Assembly (NCBI GenBank): GCA_025451535.1
Contig: JANWKE010000076.1
Span: forward strand, 1-60,237
Origin: Verrucomicrobiia bacterium
GTDB taxonomy: Bacteria; Verrucomicrobiota; Verrucomicrobiia; Limisphaerales; UBA11358
Reading direction: 5' to 3'
Length of the DNA stretch: 60,237 nt
The position numbers and the translations under genes are program-made. The notes beneath the pieces were generated by a model that saw only the letters and a list, made by a program, of their open reading frames with translations, made no database searches and was not told the DNA's origin. This document shows, in pieces, positions 49,921-59,065 of this stretch. The first letter of the stretch is position 1. The number at the start of each line of letters is the position of its first letter.

Positions 49921-49991
49921 GGTGACAAGTGACATGTGGCATGTGACACGGAACGGGAATTGTCCTGTCACCTGTCACTTGGCACATGTCA
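49921..49991. repeat. Repetitive inverted sequence between tolQ and tolR
   Basis: Multiple copies of TGACA/TGTCA words (GTGACAAGTGACATGTGGC ... CCTGTCACTTGGCACATGTC) form an imperfect hairpin. It splits an otherwise tightly coupled operon by 88 bp and is probably inserted repeat DNA. Confidence 0.65.
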
Positions 49992-50001
49992 CACAGAAAA
50001 C

Positions 50002-50418
50002 ATGAGACGATTTTCACAACGCAGTTATCTGGTGACGTTGAGTGAGATCAACATCACGCCGCTGCTCGACCTGGCGTTCGTGTTGCTCATCATTTTCGTT
50101 ATCACCACGCCGTTGCTGGAACAAAGCATCAATCTCAAGCTCCCCAAAGGCATGGGCCAGCCGGACAAACTTGTGAACAAACGCGACATCCGCACCGTCG
50201 AAGTCAGCGTGACGGGGGTTTATGCGCTCGACCGGCGGCGGATGCCGTTCGATCAAATGATTGCGAGCCTGGCGGCGGACGCTCGGGTCAATCCGGACCT
50301 CATTGTTTATATCCGGGCGGACCAGGACGATCCGTACAAATACATCGCCGCCGTGATTGACGGTTGTCAGCGCAACGGCATTACCCGTTATTCACTCCGA
50401 ACCGAACCGCCGAAATGA
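50002..50418 (+). CDS. tolR: TolR (ExbD/TolR)
   Basis: The 138-residue protein has one N-terminal membrane segment (NITPLLDLAFVLLIIFVITTP) with the channel-facing Asp in PLLDLAF, then a periplasmic domain (TVEVSVTGVYALDRRRM ... VYIRADQDDPYKYIAAVIDGC). It transmits proton energy with TolQ. ATG 50002 follows the repeat; an earlier in-frame start is within the repeat and is rejected. It overlaps the tolA-like gene by 4 bp. Confidence 0.93.
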   Translation: MRRFSQRSYLVTLSEINITPLLDLAFVLLIIFVITTPLLEQSINLKLPKGMGQPDKLVNKRDIRTVEVSVTGVYALDRRRMPFDQMIASLAADARVNPDLIVYIRADQDDPYKYIAAVIDGCQRNGITRYSLRTEPPK

Positions 50419-51215
50419 ACCGGCTGCAAAAAAAATGTATTTTGGCCACAGTAGGTATTCACCTGCTGTTGCTGGTGATTCTGCTGGTCGGTCCGGCATT
50501 CTTCCAGCCCCGGCACAAGGCTGACGATCTGCAGGTGCTCGACGTCATCCCGGCCAATTTGATTGACGCGCAATTCACCAGCGGCGTGCGCAATGCCCAG
50601 CCGCCGCCTCCGGTCGTACAACCCGCGCCCCAGCCGCCGGTGCCGCAGCCCGTCGTAACGCCGCCGCCCAAGCCATCGCCCGAACCGGTGGTAAAGCCCG
50701 AAGCCGTCAAGCCTGCGCCGGCGCCGGACAAGATTCAGCTGCATAAAATTGAACCCAACCTCAAACCGGTGGTCCACAACGCGCCCAGGAATGTTCCTAA
50801 AAATAATTCTTCACAGACGTCGCAGCAGACGCGGGCATTGCGCAAAGCCATTCAGAGCTTGAAAAATAATCTTTCATCCAGCACGACGGTGGACATGCCG
50901 GGCAACAGCAGCGTGGCCTATGCGAGTTATGCTTCTGCTGTCAAAAGTATTTACGACCAGGCGTGGGCCCAGGTGCCGCTGGACTCCGTTGCCAACGAGG
51001 ACGAGAACGTAAAAGCGAGAGTCACCATTGCCAGCGATGGCACGGTGGTTTCCGCGCGTATCATTGAGTCCTCCGGCGACCCCGCCCTCGACGTCTCGGT
51101 GCAAAAAACCCTTGAACGCGTCACCTTCATTGCCCCATTTCCAGAGGGAACCACGGACAAACAGCGGACCTACACCATCAACTTTAATCCCCAACTTAGA
51201 AAAATGCTCGAATGA
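50415..51215 (+). CDS. tolA: TolA/TonB-like energy-transducing protein
   Basis: The 266-residue protein has an inner-membrane anchor (ILATVGIHLLLLVILLVGPAFF), a Pro-rich periplasm-spanning arm (PPPPVVQPAPQPPVPQPVV..), a helical part and a C-terminal TonB-type domain (VKARVTIASDGTVVSARIIES). In E. coli TolA the arm is mostly helical; here it is TonB-like. The position between tolR and tolB supports the TolA assignment. The start overlaps the tolR stop (ATGA), and the end overlaps tolB. Confidence 0.9.
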   Translation: MNRLQKKCILATVGIHLLLLVILLVGPAFFQPRHKADDLQVLDVIPANLIDAQFTSGVRNAQPPPPVVQPAPQPPVPQPVVTPPPKPSPEPVVKPEAVKPAPAPDKIQLHKIEPNLKPVVHNAPRNVPKNNSSQTSQQTRALRKAIQSLKNNLSSSTTVDMPGNSSVAYASYASAVKSIYDQAWAQVPLDSVANEDENVKARVTIASDGTVVSARIIESSGDPALDVSVQKTLERVTFIAPFPEGTTDKQRTYTINFNPQLRKMLE

Positions 51216-52396
51216 AAAATTGCATTACCATTTGTCTGTCGCTTGTGTTTATTGTCCTGGCTGCGGCTTTGTGCCGCGGTCAGAGCGACCAGGGTGAAAT
51301 CCAAATTACCCGTCCTGTTTCCGAGCTCGGTAACACCAAACCGGTGCCCGTTTCCATCGAAGGTTTCGGGCCGGAAGTCACGGAAATTTTGAAATTTGAT
51401 CTCTACGTCCAGGGCTTCACGTTTGTGGCTCCCGATGCCGCGCAATACCAGATCAGTGGCAGCAGCGCCGGCGATGTGGTGGGCCGCGTCGTGGACCGTT
51501 TCGCCAAAACCACCATTCTGTCGCGCTCTTACAACGGCGCGTCGGTGCGGCGGCAGGCACATGCGTTTACCGACGATATGGTGCTGGCCATCACGGGCAA
51601 AAAGGGCATCGCCCAGACGAGGATTGCGTTCAAAGTCGAGGCGTCCAGCGGCAACGGCGAGATTTACGTTGCTGATTTTGACGGCCACAATGCGCAGGCC
51701 GTGACGCACGATGGCGTCATCGTTTCCGCGCCGTCATGGGTGCCGGGCCGGTCGGCCCTTTATTACAATTCCTATAAACTGGGCAACCCGGACATATTTT
51801 ATCATAATCTCAGCACCGGCGAACGGCACGTCATTGCGCATTACAGCGGTTCCAACATCAGCCCGGCGGCCTCGCCGGACGGCTCGCGGGTGGCGATGAT
51901 CATGAGCCGCAGCGGCAGCCCGAACGTCTGGGTCGCCAACGCCGACGGTGCCAATCCGCGCAAGCTGACCTCCACCAGCGAGGATTCGTCGCCCTGCTGG
52001 TCGCCCGACGGGGGATGGATTTGTTTCGCGACCAAGATGCGCGAGCGCCGCATGCTGGCCAAGGTTCCCGCGGGCGGTGGCGAGGTCCAGGCCCTCCACA
52101 CACCCGGCGCGCCGAACCCGACGGAGCCCGACTGGTCGCCGGACGGCAAGTGGATCGCCTTCACGTTGCAGGCGGGCGAGTTTGACATCTGCGTCATGCC
52201 GGCGGACGGCAGCGCGCCGCCCGTGATTCTGGTCCGGGGTGAGGATCCGTCGTGGTCGCCGAATTCGCGGACACTCATTTACGCGCGGCGCACCGGCGGC
52301 CGTTACATATTGTCTTTGCTTGACGTGTACACAAAACAAGTCAAGGATATTCGCCAGATTTCGGGCAGCGACTCCGAACCGGCCTGGGCGAAATAA
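51212..52396 (+). CDS. tolB: TolB beta-propeller protein
   Basis: The 394-residue periplasmic protein has a signal peptide (MKNCITICLSLVFIVLAAAL), the N-terminal TolB domain, and a six-bladed propeller with repeated WSPDG-type motifs (ISPAASPDGSRVAMI, PCWSPDGGWICFAT, PDWSPDGKWIAFT, PSWSPNSRTLIYA). TolB passes between Pal and TolA. It is coupled to tolA by a 4-bp overlap and followed by pal. Confidence 0.94.
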   Translation: MKNCITICLSLVFIVLAAALCRGQSDQGEIQITRPVSELGNTKPVPVSIEGFGPEVTEILKFDLYVQGFTFVAPDAAQYQISGSSAGDVVGRVVDRFAKTTILSRSYNGASVRRQAHAFTDDMVLAITGKKGIAQTRIAFKVEASSGNGEIYVADFDGHNAQAVTHDGVIVSAPSWVPGRSALYYNSYKLGNPDIFYHNLSTGERHVIAHYSGSNISPAASPDGSRVAMIMSRSGSPNVWVANADGANPRKLTSTSEDSSPCWSPDGGWICFATKMRERRMLAKVPAGGGEVQALHTPGAPNPTEPDWSPDGKWIAFTLQAGEFDICVMPADGSAPPVILVRGEDPSWSPNSRTLIYARRTGGRYILSLLDVYTKQVKDIRQISGSDSEPAWAK

Positions 52397-52437
52397 ATTT
52401 TAATTGTTTTAACCAACCTTTAACCGAAGGAAAAATT

Positions 52438-53013
52438 ATGAAAATGATGAAGCTGGTTTACCCCATGACACTTGCATTGGCGGTCACACTCGCCGCCACC
52501 GGTTGCCGAAACCATCGGCCCTACGGCGTCACGCCCATCCCGAACGGCCAGGGAGGACTGGTCAACAACCTGGGGCCGGGTGGCACCATGGGTGGGAACC
52601 AACCCGGCGGCGGTCAGCAGGCGGATATCAACAGCTTTGACAATATGGTTCCGGACCGCGCGGCGCTGGCGGCCTACACGATTCACTTTGCCTTTGACAG
52701 CTCGGTGATCCGACATAGCGAAGAGGCGAATCTTCAATCCGTCGCTTCGGCCTTGAAATCCGATCCCAGCACCAAGCTGACGATTGAGGGCAACTGCGAC
52801 GAGCGCGGCACCGAAGAATACAATCGTGCCCTCGGCGACCGCCGCGCCCTGGCCGCGCGCGAAGCCCTGGCCAAACTGGGCGTGGATCCGGCCCGCATCC
52901 GCACCATGAGCTACGGCAAAGACAAACCGGTGGATCCGGGCCACAACGAATCCGCCTGGTCCCAGAATCGCCGGGACGACTTTGTCCTGTTGCATCCCAA
53001 GACCGGCGCGTAA
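52438..53013 (+). CDS. pal: Peptidoglycan-associated lipoprotein (Pal)
   Basis: The 191-residue lipoprotein has a lipobox (LAATGC) and a C-terminal OmpA-like domain (YTIHFAFDSSVIRHSE ... KLTIEGNCDERGTEEYNRALGDRRA ... SYGKDKPVDPGHNESAWSQNRRDDF). It anchors the outer membrane to peptidoglycan and completes the Tol-Pal set. The start has a good GAAGGA site. The Gly-rich linker (GGTMGGNQPGGGQQ) is somewhat long. Confidence 0.96.
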   Translation: MKMMKLVYPMTLALAVTLAATGCRNHRPYGVTPIPNGQGGLVNNLGPGGTMGGNQPGGGQQADINSFDNMVPDRAALAAYTIHFAFDSSVIRHSEEANLQSVASALKSDPSTKLTIEGNCDERGTEEYNRALGDRRALAAREALAKLGVDPARIRTMSYGKDKPVDPGHNESAWSQNRRDDFVLLHPKTGA

Positions 53014-53025
53014 TTTTTTGGCTTT

Positions 53026-53054
53026 GGGAGGGACGCGGTGTCGGCGTCCTTCCC
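53026..53054. terminator. Hairpin downstream of pal
   Basis: GGGAGGGACGC and GCGTCCTTCCC pair with one mismatch. It lies 13 bp after pal and is probably its end or part of a repeat. The remaining 160 bp before tatA show a second GC-rich hairpin but no gene. Confidence 0.5.
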
Positions 53055-53218
53055 GGATCGATCGCAGCGTCCTGATTTGGTGGCGGCAGTGCGGTTGCGC
53101 CGTCGCACGCTGCCGTAGCGGTGAGACCACGTATTCTGAATTGGAACAAACCCGGGCTGATTTGCCTCTTTACTAACGGCGGAAGCGGGCTTAACCTGTC
53201 AAAAGCTCGACAAAACTT

Positions 53219-53491
53219 ATGAATGTCATGTTTGCAGCTATATTGGGTGGCTGGGAATGGGTCATCGTGATCCTGGCCGTCCTGCTGTTGTTCGGCGCCA
53301 AAAAGATTCCCGAACTGGCCCGCGGTTTGGGCACGGGCATCAAGGAATTCAAAAAGGCGACCCGCGAAGTGACGGATGAGATTCACAACGCGGCGGAGGA
53401 AAAGCCGGCCGCCCCCGGCAAGTCCGTCACCGACGGCCAATCGCAGTCCGGGCAAACCGTTTCGCAATCCAACAATCCGCCGAAGGCTTGA
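53219..53491 (+). CDS. tatA: Twin-arginine translocase subunit TatA
   Basis: The 90-residue protein has one N-terminal membrane helix ([22 protein letters not shown]), the FG-x-K-x-x-P-E turn and an amphipathic helix ([16 protein letters not shown]), as in TatA/TatE. TatA oligomers form the export pore for folded proteins. The polar tail is disordered. tatC starts 19 bp after the stop. Confidence 0.95.
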   Translation: MNVMFAAILGGWEWVIVILAVLLLFGAKKIPELARGLGTGIKEFKKATREVTDEIHNAAEEKPAAPGKSVTDGQSQSGQTVSQSNNPPKA

Positions 53492-53509
53492 CTGCGGCGG
53501 TTTTTCGGC

Positions 53510-54523
53510 ATGGCGGGCGACACTGAACCGGAGCGTCCCAACGAGGCCGAAGGCGGCCCGGTAAAGACTTTTCTCGAACACCTCGAGGACTTCCGCTGGG
53601 TGCTCATCAAGAGTATTGTCGCGTTGTTCCTGGGGATGCTGGTCTGCCTCTTCGCAGCCAACCACGTCGTCGGCATCATCAAATGGCCGCTGGCCCATGC
53701 CTATAGCTATCACACCCTCACCAACCAGACCGTGGTCGTCAGCTTCGGCACGAATCACGTCGGCAATTTCCAGCTCACTCCGGAACAGGAAAAATCCCTG
53801 AACCTCGGCACGAACCGTTTTGTGGCCGTTACCGTGGAACCGCTCACGCTCGGAACCAATCGGGTCCTCGGCTGGCACGTCAGCAATGATCCCGCTGCCG
53901 CCGCCGCAGCGCACCGGATGAATATCGAGCTGGTCAACTTGAGCCCGGCGGGCGGATTTGTCGTGGCGTTCCAGGTCGGGCTCTACGGTGGTGCGCTGCT
54001 CGCGTCGCCGTTTATTTTTTACTTTGTGGCCGGGTTTGTCTTTCCGGCGCTGAAAATCCGGGAGCGCAAATACGTTTATCACGGACTGGTCATTGGGGTC
54101 GGCCTGTTCCTCACCGGCGTGGCGTTCTGTTATTTCATTTTGATGCCGGTCGCCCTGGCGGCGGCGCAGATGTACTCGCAGTGGCTCGGGTTTGGCGCCC
54201 TGCAATGGCGGGCGGAGGATTACATCAGTTTTGTCTGCAAATTCATGCTCGGCATGGGGTTGGGGTTCGAATTGCCGGTGGTGATTTTGACGCTCGTCAA
54301 AATCGGCGTGATTGACTACCAGACCCTGGCCAAGGCGCGGCGTTACATGATCGTCATCAACTTGATTCTGGGTGCGGTGCTCACCACACCCGAACCGATC
54401 ACGCAACTGGTCATGTTCATACCGTTGCAGGGACTTTACGAAATCACCGTCTGGATTGCCTGGTATTGGGACCGCCGGGAAAAGCAACGGGCGCGCAATG
54501 TCGAAGCGGGTGCCCGCCCCTGA
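53510..54523 (+). CDS. tatC: Twin-arginine translocase subunit TatC, with enlarged first periplasmic loop
   Basis: TatC recognises the RR signal, as on the phosphoesterase at 16150. The 337-residue protein is about 80 residues longer than usual. The signal-binding region FLEHLEDFRWVLIKS and six membrane segments are present. The extra length lies between the first segment and FVVAFQVGLYGGALLASPFIFY, and includes the tandem phrases SLNLGTNRF and LTLGTNRVLG. It probably faces the periplasm. Confidence 0.95.
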   Translation: MAGDTEPERPNEAEGGPVKTFLEHLEDFRWVLIKSIVALFLGMLVCLFAANHVVGIIKWPLAHAYSYHTLTNQTVVVSFGTNHVGNFQLTPEQEKSLNLGTNRFVAVTVEPLTLGTNRVLGWHVSNDPAAAAAAHRMNIELVNLSPAGGFVVAFQVGLYGGALLASPFIFYFVAGFVFPALKIRERKYVYHGLVIGVGLFLTGVAFCYFILMPVALAAAQMYSQWLGFGALQWRAEDYISFVCKFMLGMGLGFELPVVILTLVKIGVIDYQTLAKARRYMIVINLILGAVLTTPEPITQLVMFIPLQGLYEITVWIAWYWDRREKQRARNVEAGARP

Positions 54524-54607
54524 AATCAGCCCGTCCGAATTGTAAAATAAAACACGCTTTACATCCGGCGGATTTACCGTAAGCTGGTTTGGTCAATTCG
54601 AGAATTT

Positions 54608-55036
54608 ATGCGTAACGCACTTGCCTTTCTCAGCGTGATTGCCTTGGCTGCGTTGTTTACTTCCGGCTGCGCGGGGCCGGAGGCCAAACTGGGCCGGGGC
54701 ATGAGTAATGTTGCCGAAGCCGCCCGCGGTGGCGAATGGCGCCGGTCGGTGGAGCAAACGGCCGTGTTTGACTCGCCGGAAGCCGGATACACCGTCGGGT
54801 TCGTTCGCGGCTTCGACCGCTCGGTGGCGCGCACGGGGGTGGGACTCTTTGAAGTCATCACGTTTCCGTTCCCGCCCTATCATCCCATTTTGCCGGACCC
54901 GGTTTATCCCGACAATTACACCCCCAGTTTGTGGTCCGACTCGATGTTTGACACGGATACGTATGTTGGCATGAGCGGCGGTGACGTTGCTCCGTTCGTT
55001 CCCGGCAGCCGGTTCAAGGTGTTCGACAATAACTGA
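54608..55036 (+). CDS. Lipoprotein resembling exosortase-associated TIGR04073 family
   Basis: The 142-residue protein has a lipoprotein signal (MRNALAFLSVIALAALFTSGC). The mature part (KLGRGMSNVAEAARGGEWRRSVEQ .. GYTVGFVRGFDRSVARTGVGLFEVITFPFPPYHPI) fits the small family noted beside exosortase systems in Verrucomicrobia. The assignment is from pattern memory. It is probably an outer-membrane or periplasmic protein of unknown role. A terminator follows at 55061. Confidence 0.72.
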   Translation: MRNALAFLSVIALAALFTSGCAGPEAKLGRGMSNVAEAARGGEWRRSVEQTAVFDSPEAGYTVGFVRGFDRSVARTGVGLFEVITFPFPPYHPILPDPVYPDNYTPSLWSDSMFDTDTYVGMSGGDVAPFVPGSRFKVFDNN

Positions 55037-55060
55037 ACGTGGCTGAAATCGTTTTGACCG

Positions 55061-55094
55061 ACGCGCCAACTGTTTTTTCATTGGCGCGTTTTTA
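55061..55094 (+). terminator. Rho-independent terminator
   Basis: ACGCGCCAA and TTGGCGCGT form a perfect 9-bp stem followed by TTTTT. It ends the lipoprotein transcript. Confidence 0.85.
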
Positions 55095-55164
55095 ATTTTT
55101 CCGGCTGCAGATAAAAAATTCTTTTGGTGTCTTTTGCGTTTTTCGCGGTTAAAACAAAACCGGC

Positions 55165-56037
55165 ATGAGCTTCGAAACCAAATCACCCTGCAAGGTCAAC
55201 CTGCTGCTGAACATCCTGGGCCGGCGCGCCGATAACTTTCATGAAATTGAAACCGTCCTGCACCCGGTGAAGGTGTATGATGAATTGGCGTTTGTTCGCG
55301 GTGGCCACCGGGTTGAGCTTTCGTGTTCCGACGCGAATCTGCCGGCGGATGCGCAAAATCTGGTGCATCGGGCCGCAACCGCGTTTTTGGCGGCGGCTAA
55401 AATCAGCGAAGGCGTCAAAATTCATCTGGAGAAGAAAATTCCGCTGGCCGCCGGTCTCGGCGGCGGCAGCGGCAACGCCGCCGCCACCCTGTTCGCCCTG
55501 AACGAACTTTTCAATCGGCCGCTTACACCGGCAAAATTGAACGAACTCGCCGCGTCGCTTGGATCGGATGTGCCGTTCTTTCTGCAGAATAGACCGGCAT
55601 TGGCCACCGGCCGCGGTGAAAAAATCCAGTCGCTCGACTTTTTCCCTGCGCTCCACGACAAGGCATTTTTGCTGATCCATCCCGGCTTCGGCGTTTCCAC
55701 CGCATGGGCTTATCAGGCGCTGGCGCGATTTTCCGCCGCCTTGAACGGTCGGCCCGGGCGCGCCCGGGCGCTGATTTCAATTCTGCAAACCAACCCTTCG
55801 CCCGCCGCTGCTGACGGACTTTACAACTCGCTCGAGGCGCCTGTGCTTGAAAAATATCCGGTGCTCGCGCTGTTTCAGGAATTTCTCCGTGCCCACGGCG
55901 CCCTCGCCGCGCTCATGTCCGGCAGCGGCTCGACCACGTTCGCCCTCGCCGAAAATGTTTCCGCCGGCGAAACGCTTGCGGAAAAATTCAAGGCGAAATT
56001 CGGATCAACCTGCTGGACAGCGGTGGTAAAAATTTAA
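55165..56037 (+). CDS. ispE: 4-diphosphocytidyl-2-C-methyl-D-erythritol kinase
   Basis: IspE phosphorylates CDP-ME in the MEP route to isoprenoids, which also feeds the undecaprenyl carrier handled by UppP. The 290-residue GHMP kinase has KSPCKVNLLLNILGRRADNFHE, the ATP loop PLAAGLGGGSGNAAATL, GSDVPFFL and the ending MSGSGSTTFAL. ATG 55165 starts at the conserved N-terminus. Confidence 0.95.
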   Translation: MSFETKSPCKVNLLLNILGRRADNFHEIETVLHPVKVYDELAFVRGGHRVELSCSDANLPADAQNLVHRAATAFLAAAKISEGVKIHLEKKIPLAAGLGGGSGNAAATLFALNELFNRPLTPAKLNELAASLGSDVPFFLQNRPALATGRGEKIQSLDFFPALHDKAFLLIHPGFGVSTAWAYQALARFSAALNGRPGRARALISILQTNPSPAAADGLYNSLEAPVLEKYPVLALFQEFLRAHGALAALMSGSGSTTFALAENVSAGETLAEKFKAKFGSTCWTAVVKI

Positions 56038-56085
56038 TGGCAGGGCCGGCACGCTGCGCCGGCCGGACGCGGCCGCACGGCGTCC

Positions 56086-57651
56086 TTAGAGTTTGAACTT
56101 CACCAACGCGAACCCGACCATTTCCCTGGCCGCGGGAATTTTGAACGCGAGCGCCGTGATCCAGTAAACCAGGCCGGCGATTCCCGCCGGCACAAACACC
56201 TCGCCGATTTGCAGTGCCACCGTCTGGTGGCCGAGCGAGTTTTCCCAAAATTGCCAGCCGAACCACGCCACCAATCCGGCCAACGTGCCGGCAACTGCCA
56301 GCGGCAAAAACGTTGCGCGCAACGGCTCCATTTCCAGTCTGGTAAGTTTTCGGCGCAGCAGATAAAGCAGCAGGCTGACATTGCAGATGGAAGTTGCGGT
56401 ATTCGCGAGGCCGAGACCGCCCTGCCGCAGCGGCACGACCAACGCGACGGCCAGGACAAGATTGACCGCCAGGCACGCGATGCTGATTTTCATTGGCGTT
56501 TGCGTGTCGCCGAGCGCGTAAAAAGCGCGGGCCAGAATGTTGACGGCGGAAAACGCCACCAACCCCGGCGCGAGGCACATGAGTGCAAACGTGGCGCGGG
56601 TGGTGGAGGCGTCGGTGAATCTGCCGTGCTGGAAAATCAAACGCACAATGGGTTCAGCCAGCACGACCAGAAGAATGGCTGCAATCAGGTTCAAAAAGAA
56701 CAATGTACTCATGCCATGCCGCAACGTGGTGCGGAATTCGGTGTAGTTCTTTTCCGCCGCCAGCCCGGAAAGCGTCGGCAGCAGGTAGGTCGCCAGCGAA
56801 ATGCCGAACATGCCCTGGGGCAGTTCCATCAGGCGCACGGCGTAGTTGAAGGACGCGACAATTTGCGGGTCAACCCAGAACGCGATGGCCAGCACCACGG
56901 TTACGTTGATTTGAAACGCGGCCACGCCAATCGTGCCCGGAATCATCCGGTAGATCACCCGGCGCACCGTTTCATCGCGCCATGGTGAAACCCAGCGGTA
57001 ACGAAAGCCGTCCCGCCACAAGGTCGGCAGTTGAAATGCCGCCTGGGCGACGCCCGCCGCCAGCACGCCGATGGCCAGCGCGAAAATCTGGTGCGGCAGC
57101 CGTTCGCCTTTCGGGTATTGCAGTCCCAGCCGGGGCGCCAGCCAGAGCACGGACGCAATCATCACCACGTTCAGCATCGTCGCGCCCATCGCCGGAATAA
57201 AAAAATGGCCGCGCGCATTGAGCATGCCCATGAACGCCGCCGCGACGCAGACCAGCAACATGTACGGGAACATCACGCGCAACAGCCGCAACATCAGCCC
57301 GGTTTCAGCATTGAATTGATGCACCGCCAGCGCCACGGAAAGGCCGAGCAAAACCAGCGCCACGACCACGCTGGCGGCGATGACCAGGCCGGAAATCACT
57401 GCGTTGGCGGCGCGCCACATCTCGATTTCGCCGTGCGTTTTCTCCTTTTCCTTGAAGATGGGAATAAACGCCGCCGTCAGTGCGCCCTCGCCGAGCAGGC
57501 GGCGGAACAGGTTGGGAATCGTAAAGGCAAACTGGAACGCGCCAGCCACCCAGCCGTCGCCCATGAACCGCGCATAGACCATTTCGCGCACCATGCCGAG
57601 CAAACGGCTCAAGAGCGTGGCAGCGGCCATCGCGCCGGACGATTTCAGCAT
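56086..57651 (-). CDS. murJ: Lipid II flippase MurJ
   Basis: MurJ moves lipid II across the inner membrane for cell wall growth. The 521-residue protein (from ATG 57651) has about fourteen hydrophobic segments and the MviN pattern: TLLSRLLGMVREMVYARFMG, IPNLFRRLLGEGALTAAFIP and FYALGDTQTPMKI. TTG 57687 and GTG 57660 are possible earlier starts, but the TTG lies in a palindromic repeat, so I prefer the ATG. Confidence 0.93.
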   Translation of the reverse strand: MLKSSGAMAAATLLSRLLGMVREMVYARFMGDGWVAGAFQFAFTIPNLFRRLLGEGALTAAFIPIFKEKEKTHGEIEMWRAANAVISGLVIAASVVVALVLLGLSVALAVHQFNAETGLMLRLLRVMFPYMLLVCVAAAFMGMLNARGHFFIPAMGATMLNVVMIASVLWLAPRLGLQYPKGERLPHQIFALAIGVLAAGVAQAAFQLPTLWRDGFRYRWVSPWRDETVRRVIYRMIPGTIGVAAFQINVTVVLAIAFWVDPQIVASFNYAVRLMELPQGMFGISLATYLLPTLSGLAAEKNYTEFRTTLRHGMSTLFFLNLIAAILLVVLAEPIVRLIFQHGRFTDASTTRATFALMCLAPGLVAFSAVNILARAFYALGDTQTPMKISIACLAVNLVLAVALVVPLRQGGLGLANTATSICNVSLLLYLLRRKLTRLEMEPLRATFLPLAVAGTLAGLVAWFGWQFWENSLGHQTVALQIGEVFVPAGIAGLVYWITALAFKIPAAREMVGFALVKFKL

Positions 57652-57670
57652 TTGTGACACGCGCGGATTT

Positions 57671-57730
57671 TCACGCAAAGACGCCAAGGCGCAAAGTTAA
57701 ATTGCTTTGCGTTTTTGCGGCTTTGCGTGA
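57671..57730. repeat. Palindromic repeat between murJ and tyrS
   Basis: TCACGCAAAG faces CTTTGCGTGA with an inner pair GCAAAG/CTTTGC. It separates the divergent murJ and tyrS genes and overlaps one possible murJ start. Confidence 0.75.
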
Positions 57731-57787
57731 GGTGGTTTGGCTGAATTGGCCATTGGCAACTGGAAACCGGCAATTTAATCTCCCGGC

Positions 57788-59065
57788 GTGAGCATTCTGG
57801 AAGAATTGAAATGGCGGGGACTCCTGGCTGATTGCACTGACGCACCGGAACTCGCCAAAAAAGTTTCCACGCCCGTTACCCTTTACTGCGGGTTTGACCC
57901 GACGGCAGACAGCCTGCATGTCGGCAATCTTGTGCCGTTGCTCGCGCTGCGGCGCTTCCAATTGCTAGGCCATCATCCCATTGCCGTCGCCGGCGGCGCG
58001 ACCGGTTCCATTGGCGACCCCAGCGGCAAGACGCAGGAGCGGCAATTGCTCACGAAGGAGGTACTGGAGCGCAACATCGCCAGCGTGAAGGAACAGCTCA
58101 AGCGCCTGCTCGATTTTGAAACCAAAACCAATCCGGCGCGTCTGGTGGACAATGCTTCGTGGACGGTTAACGTTTCGTATCTCGATTTCCTGCGCGACAT
58201 TGGCAAACATTTTTCGGTCAATCAGATGGTGGCCAAGGAAAGCGTTCGCGCGCGGATGAAAGATCGCGAAGCGGGCATCAGCTACACCGAATTCAGCTAC
58301 ATGCTGCTGCAGGCATTCGATTTTCTGGTGCTTTACGAGAAACACGGATGCGAATTGCAAATTGGCGGCAGTGATCAATGGGGCAACATCACCGCCGGCA
58401 TTGACCTTATCCGGAAGAAGCTGGGCAAGGCGGCTTACGGTCTCACGCTGCCACTCATCACCAACGCTGACGGCACCAAATTCGGCAAGACCGAGGCCGG
58501 CGCCGTCTGGCTCGATCCGAAACGCACCAGTGTTTATAAATTCTATCAATTCTGGATCAACACGGACGACCGCGACGTCATCCATTACCTGAAGTACTTC
58601 ACGTTTTTGTCGAAGGACGAGATCGGAGCACTGGAAAAGCAGCACGCGGAAAATCCCGGCCAGCGTGCGGCGCACAAGGCGCTGGCGAAAGCGGCAACCG
58701 ATTTGATTCACGGCCCGGCTGCTACCACGGAAGCCATCCGCGCAAGCGAAATCCTTTTCGGCGGCGAGCTGAAAGGCGTTGCCGAGAGCACCTTCAACGA
58801 AATCGTTGGTGAAGTGCCGACAAAAGAAGTTGAAAAAACAAAGCTCGATGCCTCGGGTTTGCCATTGGTGGAGCTTTTGGTCCACTCCGGCTTGTCTTCC
58901 TCCAAGGGCCAGGCCCGGAAAGACATCGAAGGCGGCGGCGTGAACGTGAACAACCTTCGGGAAGCCAGCGCCACACGCAACGTCACTTCAAACGATTTGC
59001 TCTTTGGTAAACACCTCCTGCTGCGCAAAGGTAAAAAGAATTACGTCGTGGTGACGGCCAAGTGA
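57788..59065 (+). CDS. tyrS: Tyrosyl-tRNA synthetase
   Basis: The 425-residue class I synthetase has the HIGH motif as HVGN (SLHVGNLVPLL), GGSDQWGNITAG for tyrosine binding, the KMSKS motif as KFGKT, and a C-terminal S4 RNA-binding domain (LVELLVHSGLSSSKGQARKDI). This is the TyrZ-like branch with KFGKT. GTG 57788 starts at SILEELKWRGLL. Confidence 0.96.
   Translation: MSILEELKWRGLLADCTDAPELAKKVSTPVTLYCGFDPTADSLHVGNLVPLLALRRFQLLGHHPIAVAGGATGSIGDPSGKTQERQLLTKEVLERNIASVKEQLKRLLDFETKTNPARLVDNASWTVNVSYLDFLRDIGKHFSVNQMVAKESVRARMKDREAGISYTEFSYMLLQAFDFLVLYEKHGCELQIGGSDQWGNITAGIDLIRKKLGKAAYGLTLPLITNADGTKFGKTEAGAVWLDPKRTSVYKFYQFWINTDDRDVIHYLKYFTFLSKDEIGALEKQHAENPGQRAAHKALAKAATDLIHGPAATTEAIRASEILFGGELKGVAESTFNEIVGEVPTKEVEKTKLDASGLPLVELLVHSGLSSSKGQARKDIEGGGVNVNNLREASATRNVTSNDLLFGKHLLLRKGKKNYVVVTAK

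Noticed and set aside
52628-54487. 619-residue minus-strand frame across pal, tatA and tatC
   Set aside because: It lies opposite three well-supported genes, and its sequence is His/Arg/Glu-rich with no domain. It is a GC-rich shadow.
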